From: Weissella confusa
Lineage (GTDB): Bacteria; Bacillota; Bacilli; Lactobacillales; Lactobacillaceae
Length of the DNA stretch: 64,000 bases
NCBI GenBank assembly: GCA_041871065.1
Contig: CP168942.1
Location: 684,501-748,500 of the forward strand
Direction: 5' to 3'
The notes below the pieces were generated by a model. The model was not told the DNA's origin. It worked only from the letters and a program-made list of their open reading frames with translations, and ran no database searches. Below, piece after piece: positions 41,867 through 51,403 of this stretch (positions are counted from its first letter, which is position 1; each line of letters starts with the position of its first letter). The translations under genes and the position numbers were made by a program.

Positions 41867-42595
41867 CTATAGCCAAGGGAATTCAGGTTTTGTGGCACCG
41901 TAAAACGCAGTGTCGTGGCCACTCATGAAGGCCCAATTTTGATTACCGTAATCGTAGTGCCACCATTCTTCGAGATAGTTGGTGAAACCAGCATTCGTCA
42001 TGACATGGTAGAGCAGACGACGGTTTTCACGGATCTTGATGACTGCTTCAGATTCCGGTTCAAATTCATAATAAGTTGTTTTGGCGCGGGCACTAATGTC
42101 ATCAAATGGACTACCCATTTCTAACAGACGGCCACGTTCATCAACAATCGAAACATCCACTGAACCACCCGTGTTGTGCGGCGAAGGACGGTTTGCATTT
42201 GATGATGGCAAGGCCACAATTCGCAATGTCGCAGCCAGTGTTTGGTCGGCATTGAACTCGGGATGGTCACGTTGCACAAAACTTTGCATGCGATCGAATA
42301 GGGCTTGTTGCGTATCGATATCACGCCAAGCGTCAAAGATAACCAACTTATAGCCATATGGCAGCATGTCCGCGGCATCGTTCAATTTTTGTTGAATCGT
42401 TTCGCGCACGAAGATATCAGCCTTCGCACCTGGTAGTTGCTGGATAAAGTATTGTGGGCTAACTACCATTTTTTCAGGTAGATAGCTCACTGAAACCAGT
42501 TTTTCATCTGATAAATTAAGCGGTATGGCGCGGATTTCGCCCCAGTCCCAGGTATCACGTTGCGGTTCAATTGGATTTCCAGTAAATTCAAGCAT
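41867..42595 (-). CDS. VanX-like D-Ala-D-Ala dipeptidase (M15D)
   Basis: A 242-residue zinc dipeptidase. Zinc motif SPHNTGGSVDVSI (SxHxxGxxxD) and EEWWHYDYG supply His, Asp, Glu and His; FDAWRDI holds the family arginine. No signal peptide, so it is cytoplasmic. In organisms whose wall ends in D-Ala-D-Lac it can remove D-Ala-D-Ala; otherwise it recycles the dipeptide. Start at 42595 is fixed by GAGGGGG eight bases upstream; a GTG two codons earlier is too close. Confidence 0.85.
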   Translation of the reverse strand: MLEFTGNPIEPQRDTWDWGEIRAIPLNLSDEKLVSVSYLPEKMVVSPQYFIQQLPGAKADIFVRETIQQKLNDAADMLPYGYKLVIFDAWRDIDTQQALFDRMQSFVQRDHPEFNADQTLAATLRIVALPSSNANRPSPHNTGGSVDVSIVDERGRLLEMGSPFDDISARAKTTYYEFEPESEAVIKIRENRRLLYHVMTNAGFTNYLEEWWHYDYGNQNWAFMSGHDTAFYGATKPEFPWL

Positions 42596-42720
42596 CAGCA
42601 CAGCCCCCTCTGTGAGTCATTTTGTTTGACATTCATATTTTCTTCACAAAACACAGCTAGAAAAGTAAGTGATTATTGTTATAATAATTACTACTTGGGA
42701 AGAATGTGAGAATAATTAAT

Positions 42721-43905
42721 ATGATTAAAAAAGATTTCATCCAACCCCTTAACCCAATTGTAACTAATTTGGCGCCAGATGGGTTGTTGGATTTTCAAAA
42801 GGCCGTACGTGATATTCCAGACTTGGTTCGTTTGACGTTCGGAGAGCCTGGCTTTAACGTTGATGACGCAATCAAGGAGCGCATTATCGAATCAGTTCGT
42901 GAAGACAATTCACACTATGCTGAGTCACAAGGTGAGCGTGAGTTGCGTAATGCAGCAGTTGAATACTTCAACAAGAAGTACGATTTGAACTATGATGGCG
43001 AAGACAACATGATTGTGACGATTGGTGTGTCTGAAGCAATCAACGTTGTGTTCTTGACGTTGTTGAACGACAACGAAGGTGTAATCGTGCCCGAACCGGC
43101 ATACCCACCATACTTTGCGTCATTGGACTTGGCCCACGGTACAAAGATTTCAATCAACACACGTCCAACGAAGTTCAAGTTGACGCCTGAACAAGTTGAT
43201 GAGGCGATGGCGAATGCCAAGGTGCCAGTGAAGGCCATCTTGTTTAACTACCCATCAAATCCAACGGGTGTGACGTATTCAGAAGATGAATTGATTGCCT
43301 TGGCGGAAGTGTTCAAGAAGCACCGCCTATGGGTCATTTCAGACGAAATCTACTCACAATTGACGTATGATCAACAACACGTTTCTTTGGCAAAGTTGAT
43401 TCCTGATCAAACGATTTTGATTACAGGGTTGTCAAAGTCACACGCCATGACGGGATACCGTATCGGCTTTATCCTTGGTGAGAAGAGCTTCATCGACTAC
43501 GCCCAAAAGGTGCACGGTGCGTTGACGTTCTCATTGCCAAAGGTTTTGCAAGATGGTGCTTTGGTTGCTGTAACAACGGCTGCGGAAGTGGCTGACGAAA
43601 TGCGTGATATTTACAAGCGACGTCGTGACTGGTTGCGTCCACAACTTGAGGAACTTGGCTTTGAAATGGTTAACCCAGAAGGAGCCTTCTATATCTTCGC
43701 GAAGATTCCTGAAGACATGGGTAAGAGTGGCTTTGACTTCGCCGTTGATTTGGCAGAAAAGGCTAAGGTAGCCATTATTCCTGGGGATGCATTCTCAGAA
43801 TACACACCTGAATTCGTGCGTATCTCATACGCTGCATCAGATGAAGACTTGGCTGAAGCAATGAAGCGCATGAAGGCGTACTTTGCTGAGCGTCGCGGTC
43901 AATAA
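42721..43905 (+). CDS. Class I/II PLP aminotransferase, PatA-like paralogue
   Basis: A 394-residue aminotransferase strongly resembling the gene at 35453-36634: LTFGEPGFNVDD, ILFNYPSNPTGVTYS, and PLP lysine in LITGLSKSHAMTGYRIGF. Probably acts on aromatic or aspartate-type amino acids; the lysine role belongs to the operon copy. TATAAT at 42680-42685 implies a leader of about 30 bases. A GTG at 42706 with GGGA before it is an alternative start. Confidence 0.83.
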   Translation: MIKKDFIQPLNPIVTNLAPDGLLDFQKAVRDIPDLVRLTFGEPGFNVDDAIKERIIESVREDNSHYAESQGERELRNAAVEYFNKKYDLNYDGEDNMIVTIGVSEAINVVFLTLLNDNEGVIVPEPAYPPYFASLDLAHGTKISINTRPTKFKLTPEQVDEAMANAKVPVKAILFNYPSNPTGVTYSEDELIALAEVFKKHRLWVISDEIYSQLTYDQQHVSLAKLIPDQTILITGLSKSHAMTGYRIGFILGEKSFIDYAQKVHGALTFSLPKVLQDGALVAVTTAAEVADEMRDIYKRRRDWLRPQLEELGFEMVNPEGAFYIFAKIPEDMGKSGFDFAVDLAEKAKVAIIPGDAFSEYTPEFVRISYAASDEDLAEAMKRMKAYFAERRGQ

Positions 43906-43920
43906 TTGAATCAAAAAAAC

Positions 43921-43960
43921 AAACACAGCTAGGACAGTGAATGGTCTTGGCTGTGTTTTT
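43921..43960 (+). terminator. Terminator of the second aminotransferase gene
   Basis: AACACAGCTAGGAC pairs with GTCTTGGCTGTGTT through two G-T pairs, then T5. Confidence 0.82.
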
Positions 43961-43993
43961 GTTAGCGCGTGATGTTGTGTTATGGGTGTTGCA

Positions 43994-44015
43994 CTGTTAT
44001 ACTACACTATAACAG
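43994..44015 (+). promoter_or_regulatory. Palindromic operator over an extended -10 promoter
   Basis: CTGTTATA (43994-44001) and TATAACAG (44008-44015), perfect 8-base arms 6 bases apart. The left arm overlaps the promoter TG-T-TATACT (43995-44003) of the GntR-type regulator gene, so autorepression is expected. Confidence 0.65.
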
Positions 44016-44026
44016 GAGGGCGCATA

Positions 44027-44392
44027 ATGGAGTTTGATGATAATGAACCCTTATATATCCAGGTCGCGGACTATTTAGAAAGCGAAATTTTGGATGGTAA
44101 GTATGAATTGGGGAGCAAGGTGCCCAGCGTTCGTGAGTTGGCGGCTGATTTGGTGATTAATGGTCGCACGGTTCAAAATGCAATTACACGACTTGTTGAA
44201 TCCGGCTTGGTTGAAACACGACGTGGCTTGGGTAACTTTGTGACGACGGATCAAGAAAAAATTCAGCGTATTCGTCGTAATAAAATTACCGCTATGACGG
44301 AAACATTCGTTAAAAACAGTTTGGCCTTTGTATCGATTGCTGAATTGCAGGATATTTTGGCGCAAGTGGTGGCACAGTACAAGAAGGGGTAA
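44027..44392 (+). CDS. GntR-family regulator, YtrA/YhcF type
   Basis: 121 residues: a GntR winged helix (PLYIQVADYLESEILDGKYE, KVPSVRELAADLVINGRTVQ, GLVETRRGLGNFV) with only a short helical tail in place of an effector domain, which is the YtrA subfamily pattern. These usually control the ABC transporter genes that follow, as here. AGGAGGG precedes ATG 44027. Confidence 0.87.
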   Translation: MEFDDNEPLYIQVADYLESEILDGKYELGSKVPSVRELAADLVINGRTVQNAITRLVESGLVETRRGLGNFVTTDQEKIQRIRRNKITAMTETFVKNSLAFVSIAELQDILAQVVAQYKKG

Positions 44393-45109
44393 ATGGGGAT
44401 GTTAGAAGTCAAGAATTTGAGTTATCGAACCGGTTTGCGTCAAATCTTAAAAGAGATGACGTTGACGGTTGAGGCCGGGGAGATTGTTGGTGTATTGGGT
44501 GAAAATGGTGCTGGTAAGACGACGTTTATGCGTGCCTTAGCAGGATTGATTCACCCAGAACGTGGGGCTGTTATTAAGATTGACAATCAATCTGGTGACG
44601 TGCTGAAGTCACTGGTTTCATTTATTCCAAATCTCAATTGGGCAATGAAGCGTGAAACAGTGGTATCGGTCGCCACTTTTTATCAAGATGCTTATGCGGA
44701 TTTTGATAATGCGCGTTGGGATGCGTTACGTAAGGAACTTAAGATTGATAGTCAAGCTAAGATTAGTAAGCTATCAAAGGGACAACTTGAACGCGTCATT
44801 TTTGCCTTGACGGTGTCACGTGAAGCAAAAGTCATCCTATTAGATGAACCGTTTAGTGGTGTAGATGTGATGACGCGTCGCCGTGTCTTGCAAAGCTTGC
44901 TACGCTGGTTACCAGAATCATCAATTGTGTTGATGTCGACGCATGAGATTAACGAAATTGAATCAGTCATTGATCGCACCCTTGTCATTCAGGATGGGCA
45001 AATTATCGTTGATCGTGGTATCGACGAGATTCGTACGACTGAACAAATGAGCTTGGAGCAATATTTTGTACAAGTCGTTACGGAGAATCGAAAGGGGATT
45101 GAATCATGA
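44393..45109 (+). CDS. ABC transporter ATP-binding protein
   Basis: A 238-residue ATPase: Walker A GENGAGKTT, signature LSKGQLERV, Walker B VILLDEPFSGVD and the switch His in MSTHEINE. It starts directly after the gntR stop; ATG 44399 is an alternative. With the next gene it forms a two-part exporter of the YtrB/BcrA kind; the substrate (antibiotic, lipid or peptide) is unknown. Confidence 0.87.
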   Translation: MGMLEVKNLSYRTGLRQILKEMTLTVEAGEIVGVLGENGAGKTTFMRALAGLIHPERGAVIKIDNQSGDVLKSLVSFIPNLNWAMKRETVVSVATFYQDAYADFDNARWDALRKELKIDSQAKISKLSKGQLERVIFALTVSREAKVILLDEPFSGVDVMTRRRVLQSLLRWLPESSIVLMSTHEINEIESVIDRTLVIQDGQIIVDRGIDEIRTTEQMSLEQYFVQVVTENRKGIES

Positions 45110-45834
45110 TGAAGACAAGCAAGCTCGTTAAATTGATTGCGAAAGATAGTTATGAAGGGTTTCGCACATTTCTATTCGCCGTTGGTGCTGTAATGGTTGT
45201 GGCGCTGGCAATTGCTTTGAAGGATAGCTGGCAAGTGGGTGGCTCTCAGCTGTACACTTCATTATCATTAGCGATTGGCCTACCAGTTATCTTTGGGCAA
45301 GTATTTTATGTGATAATGGCTTATGTAAAATCAGTGCAGTCATGGCAAAATGCAAAGTTGGTCTTGCTACCCGCAACAAAATGGCAATTTGTGATCAGCA
45401 ATTTGGTCGTCCGTTTGTTGGTTATTTTAATTAATGTCGCGGTTGTGACTGGAATTTACCGCTTTGTAATTCTGGCCATCGAAAAGGGTTTGAATGCTAA
45501 CGACGCAGATAACGCGTTGCACTTTACTTGGGACTTTGCCAATGTCGCGGAGTCGACAAGCGCAATCGTGCTTGTCTTCTTGTTTGTCAATTTCATTGGG
45601 TTGGCGGTTAATTTAGGTGTTGCCCATTTCATGCCACGTTTCAAGCACGCTAAGGGTCCGGTTTTCTTTGTCGCCTTTTTGATTGTATTCATTGCGATTT
45701 CACTAGGTGAGACTTATTTGGTAGACTGGATTGGTCTTGACGATTGGGCAGCAAGAGTTGTTGATGCCGGATTAGCACTTGGATTTATTTACGGGATTTT
45801 TAAATTGTATACGCGTTACAATGATGCGTACTAA
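45106..45834 (+). CDS. ABC transporter permease
   Basis: A 242-residue integral membrane protein with about six helices (first at residues 21-37, last near 215-235). It overlaps the ATPase gene by four bases. No motif identifies the substrate. An unknown partner of the GntR-controlled exporter. Confidence 0.75.
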   Translation: MMKTSKLVKLIAKDSYEGFRTFLFAVGAVMVVALAIALKDSWQVGGSQLYTSLSLAIGLPVIFGQVFYVIMAYVKSVQSWQNAKLVLLPATKWQFVISNLVVRLLVILINVAVVTGIYRFVILAIEKGLNANDADNALHFTWDFANVAESTSAIVLVFLFVNFIGLAVNLGVAHFMPRFKHAKGPVFFVAFLIVFIAISLGETYLVDWIGLDDWAARVVDAGLALGFIYGIFKLYTRYNDAY

Positions 45835-45950
45835 AAACCAGACAGGTGACAAGAAAAAGGTTAAGAAACACCCGGTTACTTATCAAAGATAAATAACGTC
45901 AGGTAGGATATAGTAGTAGTACGATTGGGTTTATTGTTTAGGAGAGAAAA

Positions 45951-46976
45951 ATGAAGAAGCGAACAAAGATTATTATTGGCGGTACTGTGGGGGTACTAGT
46001 TGTTGGTGGTGTGATTGTGAGTCAATTTAGTAAGTCAGATGAGAAGCACGCAATCGCCACAACTAAGGTGCAAGAACAACCTGCTTTGAAGGAATCAGGG
46101 GTTGTTCAGCCAATGCAAATTCAAGAAGTGTCATTGGGTAGCATGAAGCCAGGTCAAATTTTGGTCAAGGATGGCCAAACAGTCAAGGTTGGGGATGCCT
46201 TGATGACGATGGAGGCCGCTGATGGTAAGGCTGATGTTAGTGAGGCGCAAGCCGAGGTAACGAAGCTACAAGCAGCTGTGGGTATTCAACAAGAAGCACT
46301 TAACAACGCCCAAAAGGCCGTGAACCCAGATGATGCGGCAGCCGGCCAAGAAGCCGTTTCTCAAGCCAAGATGGCGTTGTCAGACGCGCAAAACGATTTG
46401 GCAGCTGCACAAACAAAGGTTGCCAACATCCAAGCCAAGGTTGCAACGACGGCCACGGCGAAGTTTGATGGTGTGGTTGTGCTTGATCAAACAGATCCAG
46501 ACGCACCAAAGCTACAAGTTTACTCACAAAAGAAGGAAGTTGTGACGACGGTTAGTGATGGTGACTACGATAAGGTCAAGCCAGATGCTGAAGTGACGGT
46601 TAACGGCGTTTCAGATCACACAAAGAAGACGTCACAACGTGTCTTGACGGTGAGCGCTGTGCCAACTAAGGACAGCAACCGTAAGCTGGCGAAGTATGAA
46701 TTTACGGTTACTTTGGATGATACGTTCCGTTACGGTCAACCAGTGACGGTATCTCTTTCACAACACGGCATCGTGGTACCAAAGACTGCGGTAAAGACGG
46801 TTGATGGCCAAAAGATGGTCTACCGTGTGGTAAATGGTCGCGCGGTGAAGACGGTTGTTGACGGCCACGCTGGTGATAACAACGTCATTGTGACAGCCAA
46901 CCTATCTGAACGTGATCACGTGGTAACGGATTACGATTCAGCTAAGAACGGGGAGGCAATTGATGGCTCTAATTAA
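45951..46976 (+). CDS. HlyD/MacA-like membrane fusion protein
   Basis: 341 residues: one N-terminal membrane helix (residues 6-23), a biotinyl-lipoyl-like domain (SLGSMKPGQILVKDGQTVKV), a coiled-coil hairpin rich in Ala/Gln (about 85-165), and beta-barrel domains (DGDYDKVKPDAEVTV, GIVVPKTAVKTVDGQKMVYRV). It is the adaptor of the exporter formed with the next two genes. TTAGGAGAG precedes the ATG. Confidence 0.85.
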   Translation: MKKRTKIIIGGTVGVLVVGGVIVSQFSKSDEKHAIATTKVQEQPALKESGVVQPMQIQEVSLGSMKPGQILVKDGQTVKVGDALMTMEAADGKADVSEAQAEVTKLQAAVGIQQEALNNAQKAVNPDDAAAGQEAVSQAKMALSDAQNDLAAAQTKVANIQAKVATTATAKFDGVVVLDQTDPDAPKLQVYSQKKEVVTTVSDGDYDKVKPDAEVTVNGVSDHTKKTSQRVLTVSAVPTKDSNRKLAKYEFTVTLDDTFRYGQPVTVSLSQHGIVVPKTAVKTVDGQKMVYRVVNGRAVKTVVDGHAGDNNVIVTANLSERDHVVTDYDSAKNGEAIDGSN

Positions 46977-47637
46977 GTTATCGAACATCAATAAGACCTA
47001 CCAAAACGGTGAATCAAAGTTGCACGTCTTGCGCGACATCTCACTTGAAATTTCAGATGGTGAGTTCGTGGCAGTGATGGGACCATCGGGTTCTGGTAAG
47101 TCAACATTTATCAACATCGTGGGGATGCTTGACCGTGAATTTGAAGGTGAGTATGTCTTTGCGGATGATGATACAACGGCGTTGAACCGTCGCGACTTCG
47201 CAGCTTTCCGTAACCGCAACATTGGTTGGGTTTTCCAAAACTTTAAGTTGATTCAACAAATGTCAGTGTTCGACAACGTTGCGCTACCATTGGTATATGC
47301 GGGTCGTCGTCGTGTAGACATCAAGGAAGCTGTGCAAGAAACGCTTGATCGCCTAGGTATTGGCGATAAGGGAAACAAGAAGCCTTCCGAATTATCTGGT
47401 GGTCAACAGCAGCGTGTGGCCATTGCCCGTGCACTTGTTGCCAAGCCTAAGTTCTTGCTAGCTGATGAGCCAACCGGTGCGTTGGACAGTCACACCGCGC
47501 AAGAAATTTTGGATTTGTTTATTGCATTGAATCGTGAAGGGACCACTATCTTGATGGTGACGCACGATGCGCATGTTGCCGCACAAGCCCAACGAACGAT
47601 TCGTTTGGCTGACGGGCAAATTGTAGGAGGAAACTGA
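46963..47637 (+). CDS. MacB-type ABC transporter ATP-binding protein
   Basis: A 224-residue ATPase of the LolD/MacB group: Walker A GPSGSGKST, FQNFKLIQQMS (Q loop), signature LSGGQQQRVAIARAL, Walker B LLADEPTGALDS. It overlaps the adaptor gene by 14 bases. Likely exports peptides or drugs, or acts as a mechanotransmission system. Confidence 0.9.
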   Translation: MALIKLSNINKTYQNGESKLHVLRDISLEISDGEFVAVMGPSGSGKSTFINIVGMLDREFEGEYVFADDDTTALNRRDFAAFRNRNIGWVFQNFKLIQQMSVFDNVALPLVYAGRRRVDIKEAVQETLDRLGIGDKGNKKPSELSGGQQQRVAIARALVAKPKFLLADEPTGALDSHTAQEILDLFIALNREGTTILMVTHDAHVAAQAQRTIRLADGQIVGGN

Positions 47638-48833
47638 TGGACCTTTGGGGAATTATTAAGTCGTCATGGCAGTCACTTATCTCTAACAAGCGCCGTTCAA
47701 TTTTGACGATGTTGGGTATTATCATTGGTATTGCATCTGTTATCACGATTTTGTCGATTGGTAATGGTGTGAACAAGCAAATGGCCAAGTTCGTCTCAGC
47801 TGATAAGTCGGGGATGATCAAGGAAACCATTTACTACACACAAGATGATTACTATGCAAATGGGTTGGATCAATCTGACGTCAACACAATCAAGAACAGC
47901 CCTTACGCTGACAAGATTGCGAACATCAAGTTGAAGCGCCTTGAGAGTGGTTCAACGACCCTTGATGGTTATGCTGGTGAGCAAAAGGTATCGAACTTGA
48001 ATGCCAAAGTCGTAAAGGGTAGTGGTGATGTTGAATTGGTTACTGGTCGTAAGCTAACCAAGGATGATAACGCATTGGCCCAACGCAATGTTACGATTGC
48101 AAATGATTTTGCGAAAAAGTATTTTGGTTCAGCACACGCAGCTGTTGATCAAGCTATCGAATTGGGTGGTTTGAGTTACACGGTTGTTGGTGTTGTGAAG
48201 ATGGGTGCAGATTCACAAATGGAAATGCCAGCGCAAGTTTGGTTGCCATACAACACGTTCCTGGGCACACAAACAGCTTCTTATCCGATGGTACAATTGA
48301 CGATTGCAACAAAGGATAAGCCAGGTAAGGTGGCGCAAAAGGTTACGGACTACTTGCAAAAGAATGGTAGCCAAGCATCTTCTGGTAAGTACCAATTCGA
48401 AGATGAAGGCGCAACCATGGCATCATTGCAAAAGTATGTGTCTGTGATTGCCTTGTTTGTGTCAGCCGTGGCTGGTATTTCATTGTTTATCGCCGGTATC
48501 GGTGTCATGAACATGATGTACATTTCTGTTTCAGAGCGTACGCAAGAAATTGGTATTCGTTTGGCCGTTGGTGCCACGGAACGCCACGTTTTGCTACAGT
48601 TCTTGATTGAAGCGGTCATGTTGACCTTGTCAGGTGGTGTCATCGGTTTGGCACTGGGAGCTGGTTTGGGAAAGTTGATCACGGTTGTGATGGACAATCC
48701 AAATATTACAGCTGTCGTCACGATGAACAACGTCTTGATGGTCTTCGGTGTCACAACTGCCATTGGAATTATCTTTGGTTGGTTGCCAGCACGCCAAGCA
48801 TCACGCAAGAATTTGATTGAAATTTTGAGATAG
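47637..48833 (+). CDS. MacB/FtsX-type ABC transporter permease
   Basis: 398 residues with the MacB plan: one helix near residues 20-42 (ILTMLGIIIGIASVITILSI), a large outside domain (about 45-265), then three helices ending the protein, with AGIGVMNMMYISVSERTQEIGIRLAVGA, the FtsX signature. Its ATG overlaps the ATPase stop. Last gene of the operon. Confidence 0.9.
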   Translation: MDLWGIIKSSWQSLISNKRRSILTMLGIIIGIASVITILSIGNGVNKQMAKFVSADKSGMIKETIYYTQDDYYANGLDQSDVNTIKNSPYADKIANIKLKRLESGSTTLDGYAGEQKVSNLNAKVVKGSGDVELVTGRKLTKDDNALAQRNVTIANDFAKKYFGSAHAAVDQAIELGGLSYTVVGVVKMGADSQMEMPAQVWLPYNTFLGTQTASYPMVQLTIATKDKPGKVAQKVTDYLQKNGSQASSGKYQFEDEGATMASLQKYVSVIALFVSAVAGISLFIAGIGVMNMMYISVSERTQEIGIRLAVGATERHVLLQFLIEAVMLTLSGGVIGLALGAGLGKLITVVMDNPNITAVVTMNNVLMVFGVTTAIGIIFGWLPARQASRKNLIEILR

Positions 48834-48839
48834 AAAATG

Positions 48840-48879
48840 AAAAGCTTCCAAGAGCGTTACTGCCCTTGGAAGCTTTTTT
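48840..48879. terminator. Bidirectional terminator, exporter operon and malR
   Basis: AAAAGCTTCCAAG (48840-48852) and CTTGGAAGCTTTT (48865-48877), perfect, with T6 on the right and A bases on the left. Confidence 0.88.
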
Positions 48880-49809
48880 CTATGGCGTTGAATTACCAAT
48901 CACTAAAGTAGGTGTAATGAGTTCGGATGAAACGGTTTCGCCGTTCAGTTGAGCCATCAGCAGCTTAACCATCGTATTCGCTATTACGCCTAATGGTTGC
49001 TGAATGGTGGTTAGGGTCGGTGATGACAACTTGTGAATGTAAATCCCATCAAAGCCAATAATCCCAATCTCGTTTGGAAATGACAGGCCGAGCGCTTGAC
49101 TAGCCCTAATTGCACCGAGCGCCAAACGATCGGTCGCTGTGACAATCCCAGTGCCAGGGGTGGGGTTGATTAATGTCACCAACTCAGTCGCAGCACACTC
49201 GTTGTTTGGTAACTCGTAAGCCTCAATTGGTAACCCGTATTTCAACATCGTTTGTCGATACCCTGTTTCACGATTCAACGCAAACGGCTCGTTGATGGCG
49301 AGGCCAAGATACATGACGTGTTCAAAGCCGTGGGTGATGAGATACTCAGTTGCCATTGCGGTGCCGACTGCATTGTCGCTGTCCACTGAAATCAGACCGG
49401 GTTCCATGCCGTAAATGACGACGGGAACAGGGAGGTGCAGTGCCTCGATATCTGATTGACGTGCACCACTGACTAAGAAAGCGTCCACATTCGTCAAATC
49501 AAACTCACGGTCGTGGCGTACCTCCAATGTATAGCCGTGATGTCGTAATGCATCAGTTAAATGTATCAATAAATGCGCATAATACGGCTCAATTTCTGCA
49601 ATATCATCAAGGAGAACGAAGGCAATATTGTAATGTCGCTTGTTCGCCAAGGCACGACCAGCTCGGTTCTGTACATAACCAAGCTCGAGAATTGCCTGTT
49701 GCACATCTTCCTGAATTTCTAGTGAGACTAGTTCGGGATGGTTTAAGACACGAGAAACAGTCATTTTAGACACATGAGCTGTCTTCGCAACATCGTTAAG
49801 TGAGACCAT
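48880..49809 (-). CDS. malR: LacI-family maltose operon regulator
   Basis: 309 residues: helix-turn-helix VSLNDVAKTAHVSKMTVSRVL, and effector domain with VTATDRLALGAIRASQALG and IIGFDGIYIHKLSSPTLTTI. It diverges from the maltose operon, and the gap holds a perfect palindrome fit for a LacI-family protein. Named malR from context. AGGAGG precedes the ATG. Confidence 0.83.
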   Translation of the reverse strand: MVSLNDVAKTAHVSKMTVSRVLNHPELVSLEIQEDVQQAILELGYVQNRAGRALANKRHYNIAFVLLDDIAEIEPYYAHLLIHLTDALRHHGYTLEVRHDREFDLTNVDAFLVSGARQSDIEALHLPVPVVIYGMEPGLISVDSDNAVGTAMATEYLITHGFEHVMYLGLAINEPFALNRETGYRQTMLKYGLPIEAYELPNNECAATELVTLINPTPGTGIVTATDRLALGAIRASQALGLSFPNEIGIIGFDGIYIHKLSSPTLTTIQQPLGVIANTMVKLLMAQLNGETVSSELITPTLVIGNSTP

Positions 49810-49829
49810 GATTTAAACCTCCTAATTAA

Positions 49830-49979
49830 TGAAAGCGCTAACACGCCCAACTTATATTAAGTGTAGCATATTTTCCAATACCGCATGAATGTAATTTTAT
49901 GTTACCGGTAACATTCTGAAAACGCTTTCATTTTGTAATCAAGAGAACTATAGTGGAATTTGTAAATAAAGCGCTTTCA
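49830..49979. promoter_or_regulatory. Control region with three cre sites and a MalR-like operator
   Basis: cre boxes: TGAAAGCGCTAACA (49830-49843), TGAAAACGCTTTCA (49917-49930, consensus) and ATAAAGCGCTTTCA (49966-49979). Palindrome ATGTTACCGGTAACAT (49899-49914) is the likely MalR site. TATAGT at 49949-49954 is a possible -10 for the operon, with the middle cre over its -35. Double control by CcpA and MalR is expected. Confidence 0.75.
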
Positions 49980-50024
49980 TTTGCAATTCACAGATAGGTT
50001 ATTTTGAAATTACGAGGTTGAATC

Positions 50025-51383
50025 ATGACAGAATCGCAAAACAAGGTTGGTAAGAAGCATCTACCAACGCTAACAATCGCGACATTGATGTTGATGACGT
50101 TTGGAAATTTGGGTACTTCCATGGCGTTCTCATTGCAAAGTGCCAACATGGGACGTATCTTCCAAACGCTTGGTGCTGATCCTACGAAGCTAGGGTTCTT
50201 CTTTATTTTGCCACCATTGGCTGGAATGGTTGTCCAACCATTGGTTGGTTACTTCTCAGACCGTACTTGGTTGCCTAAGATTGGTCGTCGTTTGCCATAT
50301 TTGATTTTGGGAGCTTTGGTTGCCATCGTCGTCATGGCGTTGTTGCCAAACGCAGGTTCATTTGGTTTTAAGACATCAACTGCTTTGTGGTTCGGTGCCA
50401 TTGCCATTCTATTCATGGACTTGTCATCAAACATGTCAATGCAACCATTTAAGATGATGATTTCAGACATGGTCAACGATAGCCAAAAGGATATGGCTTG
50501 GTCATGGCAAACCATCTGGGGAAACATTGGTGGTGTTATCGCTAACTTGTTCCCATACTTCTTTACTGCAATTGGTGTTGCCAACGTTGCCGCTCAAGGA
50601 CAATTGCCAGCATCAGTTAAGTGGTCATTCTATGTTGGAGCAATTATTTTGGCTATTTCAGCCGCTTTCACAGTATGGAAGGTTGATGAGTACGACCCTG
50701 AAACGTACGCAAACTATCACGGTCTTGATGAACAAAAGGGCGAGAAGCAAAACGTCTTCGAAATCCTAAAGCACGCACCAAAGGTCTTCTGGACACTTGG
50801 ATTGGTTGAGTTCTTTAGCTGGGCTGGTTTCCAATACCTATGGACGTATGGAACGGGTACGGTTGCAAGTAACATCTGGCACACGACAAACGCTGCTTCA
50901 GGAGCCTTCCAAGCTGCTGGTAACTGGTTTGGTGTCTTGTCAGCCATCGAAACTGTTACGGCCATTGTTTGGGGATTGATTATTTCACGTTTGAACAACA
51001 AGACGCGTAGGCCAGCTTACACATTTGGTTTGATTGTTGGGGCTGCTGGATTTGCTTTGTTGGCCACGACTGGATCAAAGACGATGTCAGCAGTTGCGTT
51101 TGTGATGTTGGGTATGGCTTGGGTAACGATGAACGCCATTCCGTTCACAATTTTGACGAACGCTTTGGACGGACAACACGACGGAACTTACATGGGCTTG
51201 TTCAACTCATGGATTTGCTTCCCACAAATTGTTGCCTCAGTAGCATCATTCGCACTTTACCCACTATTGGGTAACCACATGCCACACATGATTTTGGTAT
51301 CAGCAGTCTTGTTTGTTTTGGGTGGTATTAGTGTTTGGACCGTGAAGGAAACATCTGTCGAACACGGTGACAGCGTGCGTTAA
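50025..51383 (+). CDS. malT: Maltose/oligosaccharide MFS transporter
   Basis: A 452-residue, 12-helix sugar transporter of the SLC45/GPH-like MFS group found next to maltose phosphorylase in lactic acid bacteria. Seen: GMVVQPLVGYFSDRTWLPKIGRRLPYLILGAL, the loop-2 RxGRR-type motif (first helices), and PFTILTNALDGQHDGTYMG in the second half. First gene of the operon; probably imports maltose by proton symport. Confidence 0.85.
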   Translation: MTESQNKVGKKHLPTLTIATLMLMTFGNLGTSMAFSLQSANMGRIFQTLGADPTKLGFFFILPPLAGMVVQPLVGYFSDRTWLPKIGRRLPYLILGALVAIVVMALLPNAGSFGFKTSTALWFGAIAILFMDLSSNMSMQPFKMMISDMVNDSQKDMAWSWQTIWGNIGGVIANLFPYFFTAIGVANVAAQGQLPASVKWSFYVGAIILAISAAFTVWKVDEYDPETYANYHGLDEQKGEKQNVFEILKHAPKVFWTLGLVEFFSWAGFQYLWTYGTGTVASNIWHTTNAASGAFQAAGNWFGVLSAIETVTAIVWGLIISRLNNKTRRPAYTFGLIVGAAGFALLATTGSKTMSAVAFVMLGMAWVTMNAIPFTILTNALDGQHDGTYMGLFNSWICFPQIVASVASFALYPLLGNHMPHMILVSAVLFVLGGISVWTVKETSVEHGDSVR

Positions 51384-51403
51384 TTATTGGAGAGGGGAGC
51401 ATT

